Shown here in pieces: positions 40,660 to 49,390 of a stretch of DNA of 64,000 nucleotides. Location of the stretch: contig CAZABH010000015.1 in NCBI GenBank assembly GCA_964483585.1, positions 6,259-70,258 on the forward strand, read 5' to 3'. Below the pieces are notes generated by a model that searched no databases, was not told the DNA's origin, and saw only the letters and a program-made list of their open reading frames with translations. A program made the position numbers and the translations under genes. Numbering within the stretch: position 1 is the first letter of the stretch; the number at the start of each line of letters is the position of its first letter. Source of the DNA: SZUA-430 sp964483585. Lineage in GTDB: Bacteria; Pseudomonadota; Alphaproteobacteria; Micropepsales; Micropepsaceae.

Positions 40660-42300
40660 ATGCAACGCAAGTTCAGGAATCTCGGCGCGGACCTCTTCGA
40701 TATCGCCATCATTGGCGGTGGCATAACGGGTGCCTGCATCGCGCGGGATGCCGCCCGGCGTGGCCTCAGTGTTGCCCTGGTCGAGAAGGGCGACTTCAGT
40801 TGCGGCACGAGTGCAGGTTCGACCAAGTTGGTGCACGGGGGACTGCGCTACCTCAAGTCACTTGAACTGTGGCTCATCCGCGAGTCGCTTCGTGAGCGGC
40901 GGGTGTGGGAGCGCATTGCCCCGCACATGGTGTACCCCATGCCGTTCCTGCTACCCCTCAAGGTTCCCGCGGACAGGTGGGTGATAGGCGCGGGTCTCAC
41001 GCTGTATGATCTTCTTTCCTTCGACAGGAACTGGCTGGACGATCCTGACCAACGCATGCCGGCGCATCGCGCACTCACCGCTGCCGAGGCGCGCAGGCTG
41101 GAACCGACGCTGGAGGCAGCCTCCTTCGACAGTGCGATGCTGTACTATGACTGTCAGATGTACTCGCCAGAGCGGCTTGGTCTTGAATGCCTCATGGATG
41201 CTGCAAAGAACGGTGCGGTGATCGCCAATCATGCCCAGGCCGTTGCCTTTGAGCGGCAGGGCAATACGATCCATGGCATTCGGGTTCGGGACAGGCTGGA
41301 TGGTTCCGAAACAACAATACGCTGCAAGCTCGCAGTGAATGCCGCGGGCCCTTGGGCGGACCGCTTGCTGGAGTTGCTTGGTGGAAGCAGTGGCGGCGCG
41401 CACAAGCTCATTCGCTCCAAAGGCATCCATGTCATTACAAAGGCCCTGACACAGCGCCACGCTCTGGCGGTCAGCCAGAAGGGTGGCCACTTCTTCATCG
41501 TGCCGTGGCGAGATCATTCGATCGTCGGCACGACAGATACGGTCTACACGGACGAGCCGGACATGCTGCGTGTGACGGCTCAGGAGGTTGACGACTTCCT
41601 GTCTTTCGTCAACGAGGGGCTGCCTGGTCTGTCGCTGACGCGGGACGATGCCTGCCATGCCTATGCGGGCTTGCGACCGCTTGTCGATGATGGATCGAAG
41701 AGCAGCTACAATGCGAGCCGAAAGGCAGAGATTGTCGATCACGGTGCCGAGGGCGGGCCTGCAAATCTGGTGTCTGCGATCGGGGGCAAGTGGACCACCT
41801 CACGGCAAATCGCAGAGAATTGCGTGAACCTTATTGCCCGGAAACTGCAGGCGGACGTGAAACGTTGCGATACTGCAGAAGCCTCATTGCCCGGCGCTGC
41901 CGGCAACCATCGGGCAATGGTGGCAAAGCTATCGGCGGAGCGGCACGACATTTCCGCATCCACGGCTGAGACGCTTGCGCGGAACTATGGCGCCATGGCG
42001 GGCGATGTCCTGGCGCATGCAAGATCGGATGCGGCCTTGCTCAGGACGGTTTCGCAACGCCTGCCCGACATTGCAGCGCAGATCGTTCACGCGGTTCGCG
42101 CGGAGATGGCGCTCACGCTTGAAGATGTCGTTTTTCGTCGTACCGGATTGGGAACGCTGGGCCCACTTGAGCCTTCCGCGCTGTCTGAGGTTGCATCGCT
42201 GATGGCACGGGAGCTGGGCTGGTCTGCACAGGAAACACAGCGCCAGATCGACTCCATCGCGTGGCGTCATGCGCCCTTTTCACCCCAAGGTGGCGCATGA
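40660..42300 (+). CDS. glpD: Aerobic glycerol-3-phosphate dehydrogenase/oxidase
   Basis: 546-residue membrane-associated flavoprotein that oxidises glycerol 3-phosphate to dihydroxyacetone phosphate. IAIIGGGITGACIARDAARRGLSVALVEKGDF is the FAD fold, STKLVHGGLRYL follows, VNAAGPWADRL and IVPWRDHSIVGTTDT are family motifs, and SAIGGKWTTSR occurs before the C-terminal helical domain. First gene of a three-gene run whose ATGA and 9-nt junctions indicate an operon with a lipid kinase and an alkylglycerone-phosphate-synthase-like enzyme. Confidence 0.93.
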   Translation: MQRKFRNLGADLFDIAIIGGGITGACIARDAARRGLSVALVEKGDFSCGTSAGSTKLVHGGLRYLKSLELWLIRESLRERRVWERIAPHMVYPMPFLLPLKVPADRWVIGAGLTLYDLLSFDRNWLDDPDQRMPAHRALTAAEARRLEPTLEAASFDSAMLYYDCQMYSPERLGLECLMDAAKNGAVIANHAQAVAFERQGNTIHGIRVRDRLDGSETTIRCKLAVNAAGPWADRLLELLGGSSGGAHKLIRSKGIHVITKALTQRHALAVSQKGGHFFIVPWRDHSIVGTTDTVYTDEPDMLRVTAQEVDDFLSFVNEGLPGLSLTRDDACHAYAGLRPLVDDGSKSSYNASRKAEIVDHGAEGGPANLVSAIGGKWTTSRQIAENCVNLIARKLQADVKRCDTAEASLPGAAGNHRAMVAKLSAERHDISASTAETLARNYGAMAGDVLAHARSDAALLRTVSQRLPDIAAQIVHAVRAEMALTLEDVVFRRTGLGTLGPLEPSALSEVASLMARELGWSAQETQRQIDSIAWRHAPFSPQGGA

Positions 42301-43235
42301 AGACCCTGGCCGTGATCAATCCCCGCTCGGCCGGAGGGCGTACTGGGCGCGAGGCCCAGACCATCGCGCGCCGGCTTGCCGACGTGTCGGGGCCTTTGAC
42401 GGTCGCGCTGACGGAGAAGCCGCTGGATGCATCCCGGATCACGAGCCGCGCCCTGCTTGATGGCTTCGAGCGGATTGTCGCCGTGGGCGGCGACGGGACG
42501 ATCAACGAGGTGGTCAATGGGTTCTTTCACGATGGCGACGTGATCAATCCGGAAGCAGAATTCTCCTTGCTCAACATGGGCACGGGCGGTGATTTCAGGA
42601 AGACCTTCGAGATTGGTACCGGGCTCGAGGCTTCGCTCCAGCGCATTGCCGAAGGTCCCGTTCGGCGCATCGATGCGGGCTGCCTGACCTTTGTTGCGCC
42701 AGATGGACGAACGGGCACGCGCTACTTTGCGAATATCGCCAGCTTCGGCCTGAGCGGCGATGTCGTCGACCGAGTCAATTCTGCCCGCGTGCTGAAGCGC
42801 ATGACGGGTCAGTTCGCCTATACGTGGGGAAGCCTCTCGGCACTCGTTCGTTTCAGACCAAGACCTGTCCGGCTGAAGATCGATGATGTCTTCGACGACG
42901 TTGTCACGATCTCGACCTGTGCGGTCTGCAACGGCCAGTATTTTGGTGGTGGCATGAAGGTCGCACCTGATGCCTGCCCGGATGATGGCCTTTTCGATGT
43001 TGTCGTCATGGGTGCTGCACCCCTGAGGCAGACACTCTCGTCAATGAACGACATCTTCACGGGTGAGCATGTCAACAATCCGAATGTGCGGGTGTTTCGC
43101 GGACGCCGGGTAATCGCAACACCGGTCGAGGCGACCGCTGGCGCGCCTGTTCACATCGAGGCGGACGGCGAAAGCCCGGGCCGTTTGCCCGCCATGTTCG
43201 AGGTCCGGGCACGCGCCATCAAGTTCCGCGGCTGA
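42297..43235 (+). CDS. Diacylglycerol kinase-catalytic-domain lipid kinase
   Basis: 312-residue DagK/YegS-type kinase. AVINPRSAGGRTG and VAVGGDGTINEVVNGF form the nucleotide site; GTGGDFRKTF, NIASFGLSGDVVD and FGGGMKVAPDACPDDGLFDVVV are further family signatures. Phosphorylates a lipid (diacylglycerol, alkylglycerol or similar). Its ATG overlaps the glpD stop (ATGA), indicating coupling. Confidence 0.9.
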   Translation: MKTLAVINPRSAGGRTGREAQTIARRLADVSGPLTVALTEKPLDASRITSRALLDGFERIVAVGGDGTINEVVNGFFHDGDVINPEAEFSLLNMGTGGDFRKTFEIGTGLEASLQRIAEGPVRRIDAGCLTFVAPDGRTGTRYFANIASFGLSGDVVDRVNSARVLKRMTGQFAYTWGSLSALVRFRPRPVRLKIDDVFDDVVTISTCAVCNGQYFGGGMKVAPDACPDDGLFDVVVMGAAPLRQTLSSMNDIFTGEHVNNPNVRVFRGRRVIATPVEATAGAPVHIEADGESPGRLPAMFEVRARAIKFRG

Positions 43236-43244
43236 GGTAGGTCA

Positions 43245-44915
43245 ATGCCAATCAAGAGAGAAGAGACGCGCTGGAACGGTTGGGGCTGGATCAAGGCTCA
43301 TGATCCGCTGGCGGGCCGCGATGCTGCGTGGCCGTGGATTGCGGAGGCGTTGCAGGTTACGGAGCTTCCGCACACGCCAGCCGCCGCCCTTGAGACCTGC
43401 GCGCTTCCTGACTGCCGGCTGTCCGGCGCGGCACGGACCGATCTGGTAGCCGGGCTTGGTCCCGACAGCGTGCGTGACAGCCTGCACGAAAGGGCTTCGC
43501 ATGCACGTGGCAAGAGCTATCTTGATCTCCTGAAGCTGCGGAGCGGCGACCTTGGAACGGCTCCTGATGCGATCGCCTATCCGCGCACGGCCGACGAGGT
43601 CGTTCTTCTCCTGAGGTGGGCTGCCCAGCACGGCGTTGCCCTTGTGCCGTTCGGCGGTGGGTCAAGCGTTGTTGGCGGTGTCACGGGCGTCCCCGGCTCC
43701 CATCATGCCGCCGTGGCGGTCGACCTCACGCAGATGAACCGCCTTCTTGAGGTTGACGAGGTATCGCTTACTGCCAGTGCCGAGGCCGGGATCTATGGTG
43801 TTGACCTCGAGGCAGGGCTTAACGCGCGTGGCTTCAAACATGGCCACCACCCGCAGTCCTTCGAGTTCTCCACGCTTGGGGGCTGGATCGCAGCGCGCGG
43901 CGCGGGACAGCAATCGAACGGCTATGGCCGTGCCGAGGACTGGTTCGCCGGGGGCGACGTCGCCACCGCGCAGGGTCTGTGGACGTTGCCGGCCCTGCCC
44001 GCTTCGGCTGCTGGTCCCGACTTGCGGGCGCTCATCGCCGGCAGTGAAGGCGCATTCGGAATCCTCACGCGCGCGAACATCCGGATCCACCGGCTGCCCG
44101 AGGACAGTTTCTACGCTGCGTTCCTGTTTCCCGATTTCGAGAGTGGTGCTCTTGCGATCCGGCGCATCCAGCAGGCGGGCCTGCCCGTCTCGACCCTGCG
44201 GCTTTCCGATGCTGACGAGACCCACTTCTATCAGGCCTTCGCAAAGGCTGGGGTCGAGCCCTCTCTCAAGGATCACCTGCAGGCGCAGGTCCTGCGGCTG
44301 ATGGGCGTGAGCGAGCGGCCCTGCGCGATGATCTTCGGCGTCGAGGGCGAGCGGAATATCGTTCGCTTTGCCGTTCCGGCCCTGAAACGGGTCATGCGCT
44401 CGTGCGGGGGACTGTCGGTTGGAACGGGACCGGCGAAGCGCTGGTTGGCCTCGCGCTTCCATGGACCCTATCTGCGCGATCCCTTGATGGATCGCGGACT
44501 TGGCGTCGACACGCTGGAGACGGCGACCACGTGGTCGAATGTCGAACGCCTTCACGCCGATATCCGTCTGGCGCTGGAGGCGGCGATGAAGGCGCACGCG
44601 CCCGTGCACGGAGGACGGGGCATCGTGCTCGCGCATATCAGCCACGCCTATGCCGACGGGGCGAGCCTTTATTTCACCTATATATTCCCTCGAGATCTTG
44701 AGGATCCCGTCGGGCAGTGGCGCCGGATCAAGGGGGCGGCTTCGGACGCGATCGTGCGCGGCGGTGGAACCATCACGCATCACCACGGCGTCGGCGAGGA
44801 TCACCTGCCGTGGCTTGATGCCGAGAAAGGTGCGCAGGGGATCCGGCTGCTGCGCGCGATCAAGCGCGAGCTTGATCCGGCGGGCGTATTGAACCCGGGC
44901 AAGCTTGTCAGCTGA
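43245..44915 (+). CDS. Alkylglycerone-phosphate synthase-like FAD-binding oxidase
   Basis: 556-residue VAO/FAD_binding_4 protein. The N-terminal RWNGWGW (9-15), the FAD segment PFGGGSSVVGGVTG, the region GHHPQSFEFSTLGGWIAAR and the C-terminal THHHGVGEDH match, in order, hallmarks of eukaryotic alkyldihydroxyacetonephosphate synthase (AGPS), which replaces an acyl chain by an alkyl chain in ether lipid synthesis. FAD-linked D-lactate-type oxidases share the fold but lack the WNGWG and HHH features. That the reaction is AGPS-like is inference, strengthened by its operon partners (GlpD makes the dihydroxyacetone phosphate precursor). Confidence 0.8.
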   Translation: MPIKREETRWNGWGWIKAHDPLAGRDAAWPWIAEALQVTELPHTPAAALETCALPDCRLSGAARTDLVAGLGPDSVRDSLHERASHARGKSYLDLLKLRSGDLGTAPDAIAYPRTADEVVLLLRWAAQHGVALVPFGGGSSVVGGVTGVPGSHHAAVAVDLTQMNRLLEVDEVSLTASAEAGIYGVDLEAGLNARGFKHGHHPQSFEFSTLGGWIAARGAGQQSNGYGRAEDWFAGGDVATAQGLWTLPALPASAAGPDLRALIAGSEGAFGILTRANIRIHRLPEDSFYAAFLFPDFESGALAIRRIQQAGLPVSTLRLSDADETHFYQAFAKAGVEPSLKDHLQAQVLRLMGVSERPCAMIFGVEGERNIVRFAVPALKRVMRSCGGLSVGTGPAKRWLASRFHGPYLRDPLMDRGLGVDTLETATTWSNVERLHADIRLALEAAMKAHAPVHGGRGIVLAHISHAYADGASLYFTYIFPRDLEDPVGQWRRIKGAASDAIVRGGGTITHHHGVGEDHLPWLDAEKGAQGIRLLRAIKRELDPAGVLNPGKLVS

Positions 44916-44961
44916 CCCGATCGTGCCGGCTTCCATGAGGGGCACGTGGCAGACTGCAGCC

Positions 44962-45831
44962 TCAGCCTGACGCGACCTTTCGTTGGGGAGTCAGGCGCCA
45001 TGTGGGCGGCATCAGGGGCTGCTCGCGCAGGATTGTCTCGCCTTTCAGCTTCCATATGCGCTGGTAGGCGTAGAACGGCGCGCTTGGATAAAGATGGTGA
45101 AGCAAGTGATAGTTGTGGTTCGCCATGATCGGCGACCAGAACCAGTCTGCACCGAGGCGCAGGGCCGATGCCTTGTATTCGTTTTCCCGCGCCAGCGTTT
45201 CGAAGGGCTGGTGCGTCAGGTAACTGAAGACAAATACAAAGAGGAACGAGCTGATCCTGGTGGGTACGATCCACAGCATGACCAGCTCTGCTCCGTAGCC
45301 CAGATATACGATGGCGCTGGCGCCGGCGAGAATGGTCGTCACGTATAACGCCAACGGCAGGTATTTGCGGCGCGCGAAGTCGCCGCCCTTCATGAAGAAC
45401 CACTTGGTGTAGTACCAGTCGAAATTCGACCATCGCAGGGGAAACAACCAATCCAGCTTGTGGCTGTAAGCATCCGGGTCACGTTCGGGATCATTGGCAT
45501 GCCGGTGGTGGGCCATGTGAATGAAGCGGGCGACGTCCATTGGTGCGAGCGGCGCAAAATAGACGAGACCGATGCGTCCCAGGGCCTCGTTCACCAGCTT
45601 TATGCGGCTGACCGCATTGTGCGAACTGTCGTGAACCACCGAGAAGAGGAAATAGGACGTGACGCCGTTGATGATCGCGCCCATCCAGAGCGGCAGGTGA
45701 TCATTGATGCCGAGATACCAGACGCTGCCAATGATTCCGGTACAGACCAAGAAGAGCAGCACCGTCGGCCAGGCAATTATCGGGCAGGTGCGCAGGGACT
45801 GAAACTCGGCATCGCCGTCCGTCATGGTCAT
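44962..45831 (-). CDS. Membrane fatty acid desaturase
   Basis: 289-residue integral membrane di-iron desaturase. The three histidine boxes are HDSSH, HMAHHRH and NHNYHLLHH. Several hydrophobic helices surround them. Introduces a double bond, or hydroxylates, an acyl chain of membrane lipids. Convergent with the AGPS-like gene and divergent from the MerR-type regulator, with which it shares a 128-nt region carrying operator-like dyads. Confidence 0.9.
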   Translation of the reverse strand: MTMTDGDAEFQSLRTCPIIAWPTVLLFLVCTGIIGSVWYLGINDHLPLWMGAIINGVTSYFLFSVVHDSSHNAVSRIKLVNEALGRIGLVYFAPLAPMDVARFIHMAHHRHANDPERDPDAYSHKLDWLFPLRWSNFDWYYTKWFFMKGGDFARRKYLPLALYVTTILAGASAIVYLGYGAELVMLWIVPTRISSFLFVFVFSYLTHQPFETLARENEYKASALRLGADWFWSPIMANHNYHLLHHLYPSAPFYAYQRIWKLKGETILREQPLMPPTWRLTPQRKVASG

Positions 45832-45880
45832 TTGTCGCCTCGCTTGCTAGCCGGGGGCTGCTTCGCCCGCCACGCTGACC

Positions 45881-45940
45881 AATATAGGCTCTTTTGCGTT
45901 ATACTTATACGCGTTCTTGTGATACGCATTTTTTGCGTAT
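45881..45940. promoter_or_regulatory. Operator dyads between desaturase and MerR-type regulator
   Basis: A perfect dyad ATACGCA (45922-45928) / TGCGTAT (45934-45940) lies 20 nt before the regulator start. A second, imperfect dyad of the same half-site (GCGTTATA...TATACGC) occupies about 45896-45912. TATATT at 45886-45881 on the minus strand is a possible -10 for the desaturase. The regulator therefore probably controls both itself and the desaturase. Confidence 0.55.
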
Positions 45941-45959
45941 GCATCCTTGGAGCGTTGCC

Positions 45960-46724
45960 ATGCCCCGTCGTCGCCAGCCTGCCGGCCCTCAGCCGCGTCC
46001 TGACGGACCTCTGAAAATGCGAGATCTGGAGCGACTGACAGGTGTGCACCGCGAGACAATCCGCGTCTATTTTCGTGCAGGACTGCTGCCTGCGCCCCAG
46101 CGGCCGAAGCCCAATGTGGCGCATTATGCCGATGCCCATGTTCAGGCGATCCTTGCCGTGCGCAACCTGCACCGGAGCCGGCGGATTGGGCTTGCACAGA
46201 TACGCCGCGCGATGGAGGGTGATGCCTCGGCCTTGCCCGGCGATGCTGCCGCCTTCACGCATCTGGAGTCGCTGGTTGCCACGCGGATCGATACCGGGGA
46301 GACGCTCGTTCCCCTGTCACAGGTCGAGACGCAGATCCCAGGCGCTGCGCGGGATGCCAGGGCCTTCGCCCGGGTTGGCGCGATCACCCTGCGCCGGCGC
46401 GAGGGACAGGTTCATCTCAGCCGAACCGACATGCAGTTGCTGGCGCTCTGGAGCCAGATGCGGGCGGTCGGGTTCAGCGAGCGCAACGGCTTCAATCCGG
46501 AGGTCGTGGACATGTACGTGCAGTCGGCGAACGCGCTTGCCCATGTCGAGGTTCGGCGCTTCCTGTCAATCATCCAGGGTCGCATGGACGAGCCGCAGGC
46601 GGCGGAACTCGCGCGCACGGCAATCCGGGTCATGATCGAATTCCTTGGGCTGCTGCGCATGAAGGCCGTGCTGCGCGAGATCAAGCTGCAGACTGGCGCC
46701 GCCCGCAAGCCAGACAGCGCCTGA
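45960..46724 (+). CDS. MerR-family transcriptional regulator
   Basis: 254 residues. The N-terminal winged helix-turn-helix is MRDLERLTGVHRETIRVYFRAGLLPAPQRPKPNVAHYADAHV, then the MerR dimer helix region IGLAQIRRAM. The long C-terminal domain (about 180 residues) has no metal-binding cysteines and is not a recognised ligand domain; it could sense a lipid or CoA ester. ATG 45960 is supported by GGAG 7 nt upstream. Divergent from the desaturase, next to the glycerolipid operon. Confidence 0.82.
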   Translation: MPRRRQPAGPQPRPDGPLKMRDLERLTGVHRETIRVYFRAGLLPAPQRPKPNVAHYADAHVQAILAVRNLHRSRRIGLAQIRRAMEGDASALPGDAAAFTHLESLVATRIDTGETLVPLSQVETQIPGAARDARAFARVGAITLRRREGQVHLSRTDMQLLALWSQMRAVGFSERNGFNPEVVDMYVQSANALAHVEVRRFLSIIQGRMDEPQAAELARTAIRVMIEFLGLLRMKAVLREIKLQTGAARKPDSA

Positions 46725-46827
46725 GCATGTCAGGTCGTTCCGGCATGCCGCATCGTCGTGACAGGCGCAGGCCCCATCGGACGAACACCGCGCCGGGGTG
46801 CAGAGCGTCGGGACGGCGTGTTTGGGG

Positions 46828-47823
46828 TCAGCTGACGCGAACCATGCGCTTGCCGATGTTGTCGCCAGCGAGGAGACCGATCAGGGCGTTTGGCGTGTTC
46901 TCGAGGCCGTCCATGATGTCTTCGGGCACTTTCACCTGACCGGACGTGACCCAGGACTGCAGGTCGGAAAGGGCCTTGTCGCGCTCGGTATCGAAGTCCA
47001 TGACGATGAAGCCCTGCATGGTCAGGCGCTTGGTCACGAGCAGGCCAGGGATGCCGCGCGGACCGTGAGCGGGCGCTGCGCCGTCGTACTGGGATACGGC
47101 GCCGCAACAGGCCACCCGGCCATGCATGTTCATGCGGAAGAGGCAGGCCTCGAGGATGTCGCCGCCAACATTGTCGAAGTAGACGTCGATGCCCTTGGGC
47201 GCGGCCTTTTTGAGGGCGCCGCCGACGGCTTCGGCCTTGTAGTCGATCACGGCATCAAAGCCGAGCTCGTCCTTCAGCCAGGCACATTTCTTCGCGCCGC
47301 CAGCGATGCCGACGACATGGCAGCCTTTGAGTTTGGCGATCTGGCCGACAAAGACCCCGACCGAACCGGCGGCGGCCGATACGACGACCGTCTCGCCCGC
47401 CTTGGGCTTGCCGACATTGAGAAGCCCGAAATAGGCGGTCAAGCCGGCGACGCCGTAGACGCTGAGGAGATGCGACATCGGCTCGATGCGTGGCTGTTTC
47501 TGACAATGCCTTGCCGGGAGGGCTGCGTAATCCTGCCAGCCCGTGTCGGCGAAGACGAGATCGCCTTTGACAAACCCCGGGGCCTTGGTCTCGACGACTT
47601 CGGCGACCGCGCCGCCGGCCATGACCTGCCCCGCTTCGATGGCCGCGCGGTAGGTGGCACCCTGCATCCAGGCCCGGTTGGCTGCATCGAGCGAAATGAG
47701 ACGCGTCCGCAGCAGGAGCTCTCCGTCCTTTGGTTGCGGCATGGGTCCGTCCGCGAGGCGGAAGTGCTCTGGTCCCAGCTTTCCCTTGGGCAGCTCGACG
47801 ATATGGATCTGGCGATTGGTCAT
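46828..47823 (-). CDS. NADP-dependent MDR-family oxidoreductase (leukotriene B4 dehydrogenase/CurA type)
   Basis: 331-residue zinc-free medium-chain reductase. VSAAAGSVGVFVGQIAKLKG is the cofactor-binding loop, YGVAGLTAYFGLLNVG precedes it, and DVYFDNVGGDILEACLFRM and RVACCGAVSQYD follow, as in CurA and prostaglandin reductases. Reduces alpha,beta-unsaturated ketones or aldehydes. It follows the HSL-type esterase by 17 nt, so the two probably share a transcript. Confidence 0.88.
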   Translation of the reverse strand: MTNRQIHIVELPKGKLGPEHFRLADGPMPQPKDGELLLRTRLISLDAANRAWMQGATYRAAIEAGQVMAGGAVAEVVETKAPGFVKGDLVFADTGWQDYAALPARHCQKQPRIEPMSHLLSVYGVAGLTAYFGLLNVGKPKAGETVVVSAAAGSVGVFVGQIAKLKGCHVVGIAGGAKKCAWLKDELGFDAVIDYKAEAVGGALKKAAPKGIDVYFDNVGGDILEACLFRMNMHGRVACCGAVSQYDGAAPAHGPRGIPGLLVTKRLTMQGFIVMDFDTERDKALSDLQSWVTSGQVKVPEDIMDGLENTPNALIGLLAGDNIGKRMVRVS

Positions 47824-47840
47824 CTCTATGGGTCCGGTTC

Positions 47841-48779
47841 CTAGTTTCCAAAGGCCGAGCGCAACGCCTTCGCGGCGTCGGCGATTGCCGTCTTAGCGAT
47901 GGGCACGACCCCGGACATGTTGAAGAAGCCGTGGACCATGCCGGGGTAGTCGACATAGGTCGCGGCCACGCCTGCACGGTTGAGCTTGTCGGCGTAGGCC
48001 CTGCCTTCGTCACGCAGGGGATCAAAGCCAGCGGTCACGACGTAGGCGCGCGGCAAGCCGGAGAGGTCGGAGGCTGCAAGGGGTGACAGTCGCCAGTCAT
48101 TCGGATCGGCGCCGGCGGCGTATTGGTCGAAAAACCAGTGCATGGCCTTCTTCTCCAGGAAGAACCCTTCAGCGAACGCGTTCATCGAGCCCGTCTCGGC
48201 TTTCCATTGTGTCACCGGATATATCAGCAACTGGAAGACGATGCGGGGTCCGCCCTTCTGCCTCGCCATGAGACATGTGACTGCCGAGAGGTTTCCCCCG
48301 GCAGAGTCGCCCGCCACGGCAATGCGGTTGGCGTCAATGCCGAGTCGCCCGGCGTTTTGTTCAACCCATCTCACCGCCGCGTAGCAATCGTCGGCGGCAG
48401 CGGGGAACTTGTGCTCGGGTGCCAAGCGATAGTCGACCGCGACAACCCTGGCGCCGGCCTCGTTTGCGAGATGCCGGCAGAGGGCATCGTGCGTGTCAAG
48501 ATCGCCTATGACCCAACCGCCCCCGTGAAAGAACACAATCGCGGGAAGTGGGGCGCCGCCATCCGCGACCGGCGTGTATATTCTCAGGTTCAAGGAGCCT
48601 TCTGGCCCTGGCATGGTCGTGTTCTCGACCTTGCCAATCGGGACAGCAGGCGGCTCGAGAGCGGACGCCATCATCCGATACATCTCGCGCCCCTGGACTG
48701 CTGGCACCTCCCACAGCTTGGGCATTGGATTTGCAGCCATCTGGTCCATGAGCCCCTTGATGATCGCATCGAGCGCCAT
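47841..48779 (-). CDS. Hormone-sensitive-lipase family (family IV) alpha/beta hydrolase
   Basis: 312 residues with the oxyanion motif HGGGWVIGD, DYRLAPEHKFPAA, the nucleophile elbow GDSAGGNLS, the acid in GFDPLRDEG and the catalytic His in GMVHGF. Cytoplasmic esterase/lipase for short acyl esters. ATG 48779 has GGAAGGAAA upstream; the frame continues further but without coding character. First gene of a pair with the oxidoreductase. Confidence 0.9.
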   Translation of the reverse strand: MALDAIIKGLMDQMAANPMPKLWEVPAVQGREMYRMMASALEPPAVPIGKVENTTMPGPEGSLNLRIYTPVADGGAPLPAIVFFHGGGWVIGDLDTHDALCRHLANEAGARVVAVDYRLAPEHKFPAAADDCYAAVRWVEQNAGRLGIDANRIAVAGDSAGGNLSAVTCLMARQKGGPRIVFQLLIYPVTQWKAETGSMNAFAEGFFLEKKAMHWFFDQYAAGADPNDWRLSPLAASDLSGLPRAYVVTAGFDPLRDEGRAYADKLNRAGVAATYVDYPGMVHGFFNMSGVVPIAKTAIADAAKALRSAFGN

Positions 48780-48914
48780 GTTTTCCTTCCCTTGTTCGCA
48801 GTCGGACGCATCAAACAGCCGGCCCGTCGCGTGTGCAAGCGATTCCCTCTCAACCCGAGAGGTACTCAACAACCGGGACGAACGCGCCGCCGGCATGTGC
48901 CGCCTGACTGACTG

Positions 48915-49265
48915 CTACAGAGGATGCGTTGCCGTAGCGCCGCCTCGGGGCAGTCGGGGAATGAGTGGTAGCTGCACCAGAACATCAAACAGATCCAACC
49001 ATTCCGGATTCGAGGTATCGATGAGGTTCAGTTTCCAGCGCCTGCGGCAGTGCCTGATCAGGTCTCGGCGGAGGGAGGCCTGTGTCAGATCGATGTGAGG
49101 CTCGTACCAGACCAGGCGCGTTACCTGATGACGCCGCGTGAAATGCGACGCAATTCCATGCCGGTGCATGGCCACGCGCCGCAAGAGGTCAGGGGTTGCT
49201 CCCGCGAACAGGATGCCGTCCCGCTCGCTTGCAAGAATATATGTCCAAGCCCTGTCGTTCTGCAT
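48915..49265 (-). CDS. GIY-YIG nuclease superfamily protein, divergent
   Basis: 116 residues of the UPF0213/Slx1-like short GIY-YIG type: WTYILASERDGILFAGAT at the N-terminus, RRVAMHRHG (conserved Arg/His) and FTRRHQVTRLVWYE in the middle. Where most members read Y-V-G or Y-I-G, this one reads F-A-G, so nuclease activity is uncertain. It has the strongest ribosome binding site seen locally (AAGGAGG, 5 nt from ATG 49265). Confidence 0.8.
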   Translation of the reverse strand: MQNDRAWTYILASERDGILFAGATPDLLRRVAMHRHGIASHFTRRHQVTRLVWYEPHIDLTQASLRRDLIRHCRRRWKLNLIDTSNPEWLDLFDVLVQLPLIPRLPRGGATATHPL

Positions 49266-49390
49266 GGTGTCCTCCTTGCTCGAGAGGAACGCCGCAGGTT
49301 GTTGACATTAGGGCAGGCACGACAAGCTATTACAATTTCGGGTGCCAGCCGGACTGCTGCTCGCTGGAACCCGCAGCCGATGGCTATTGA

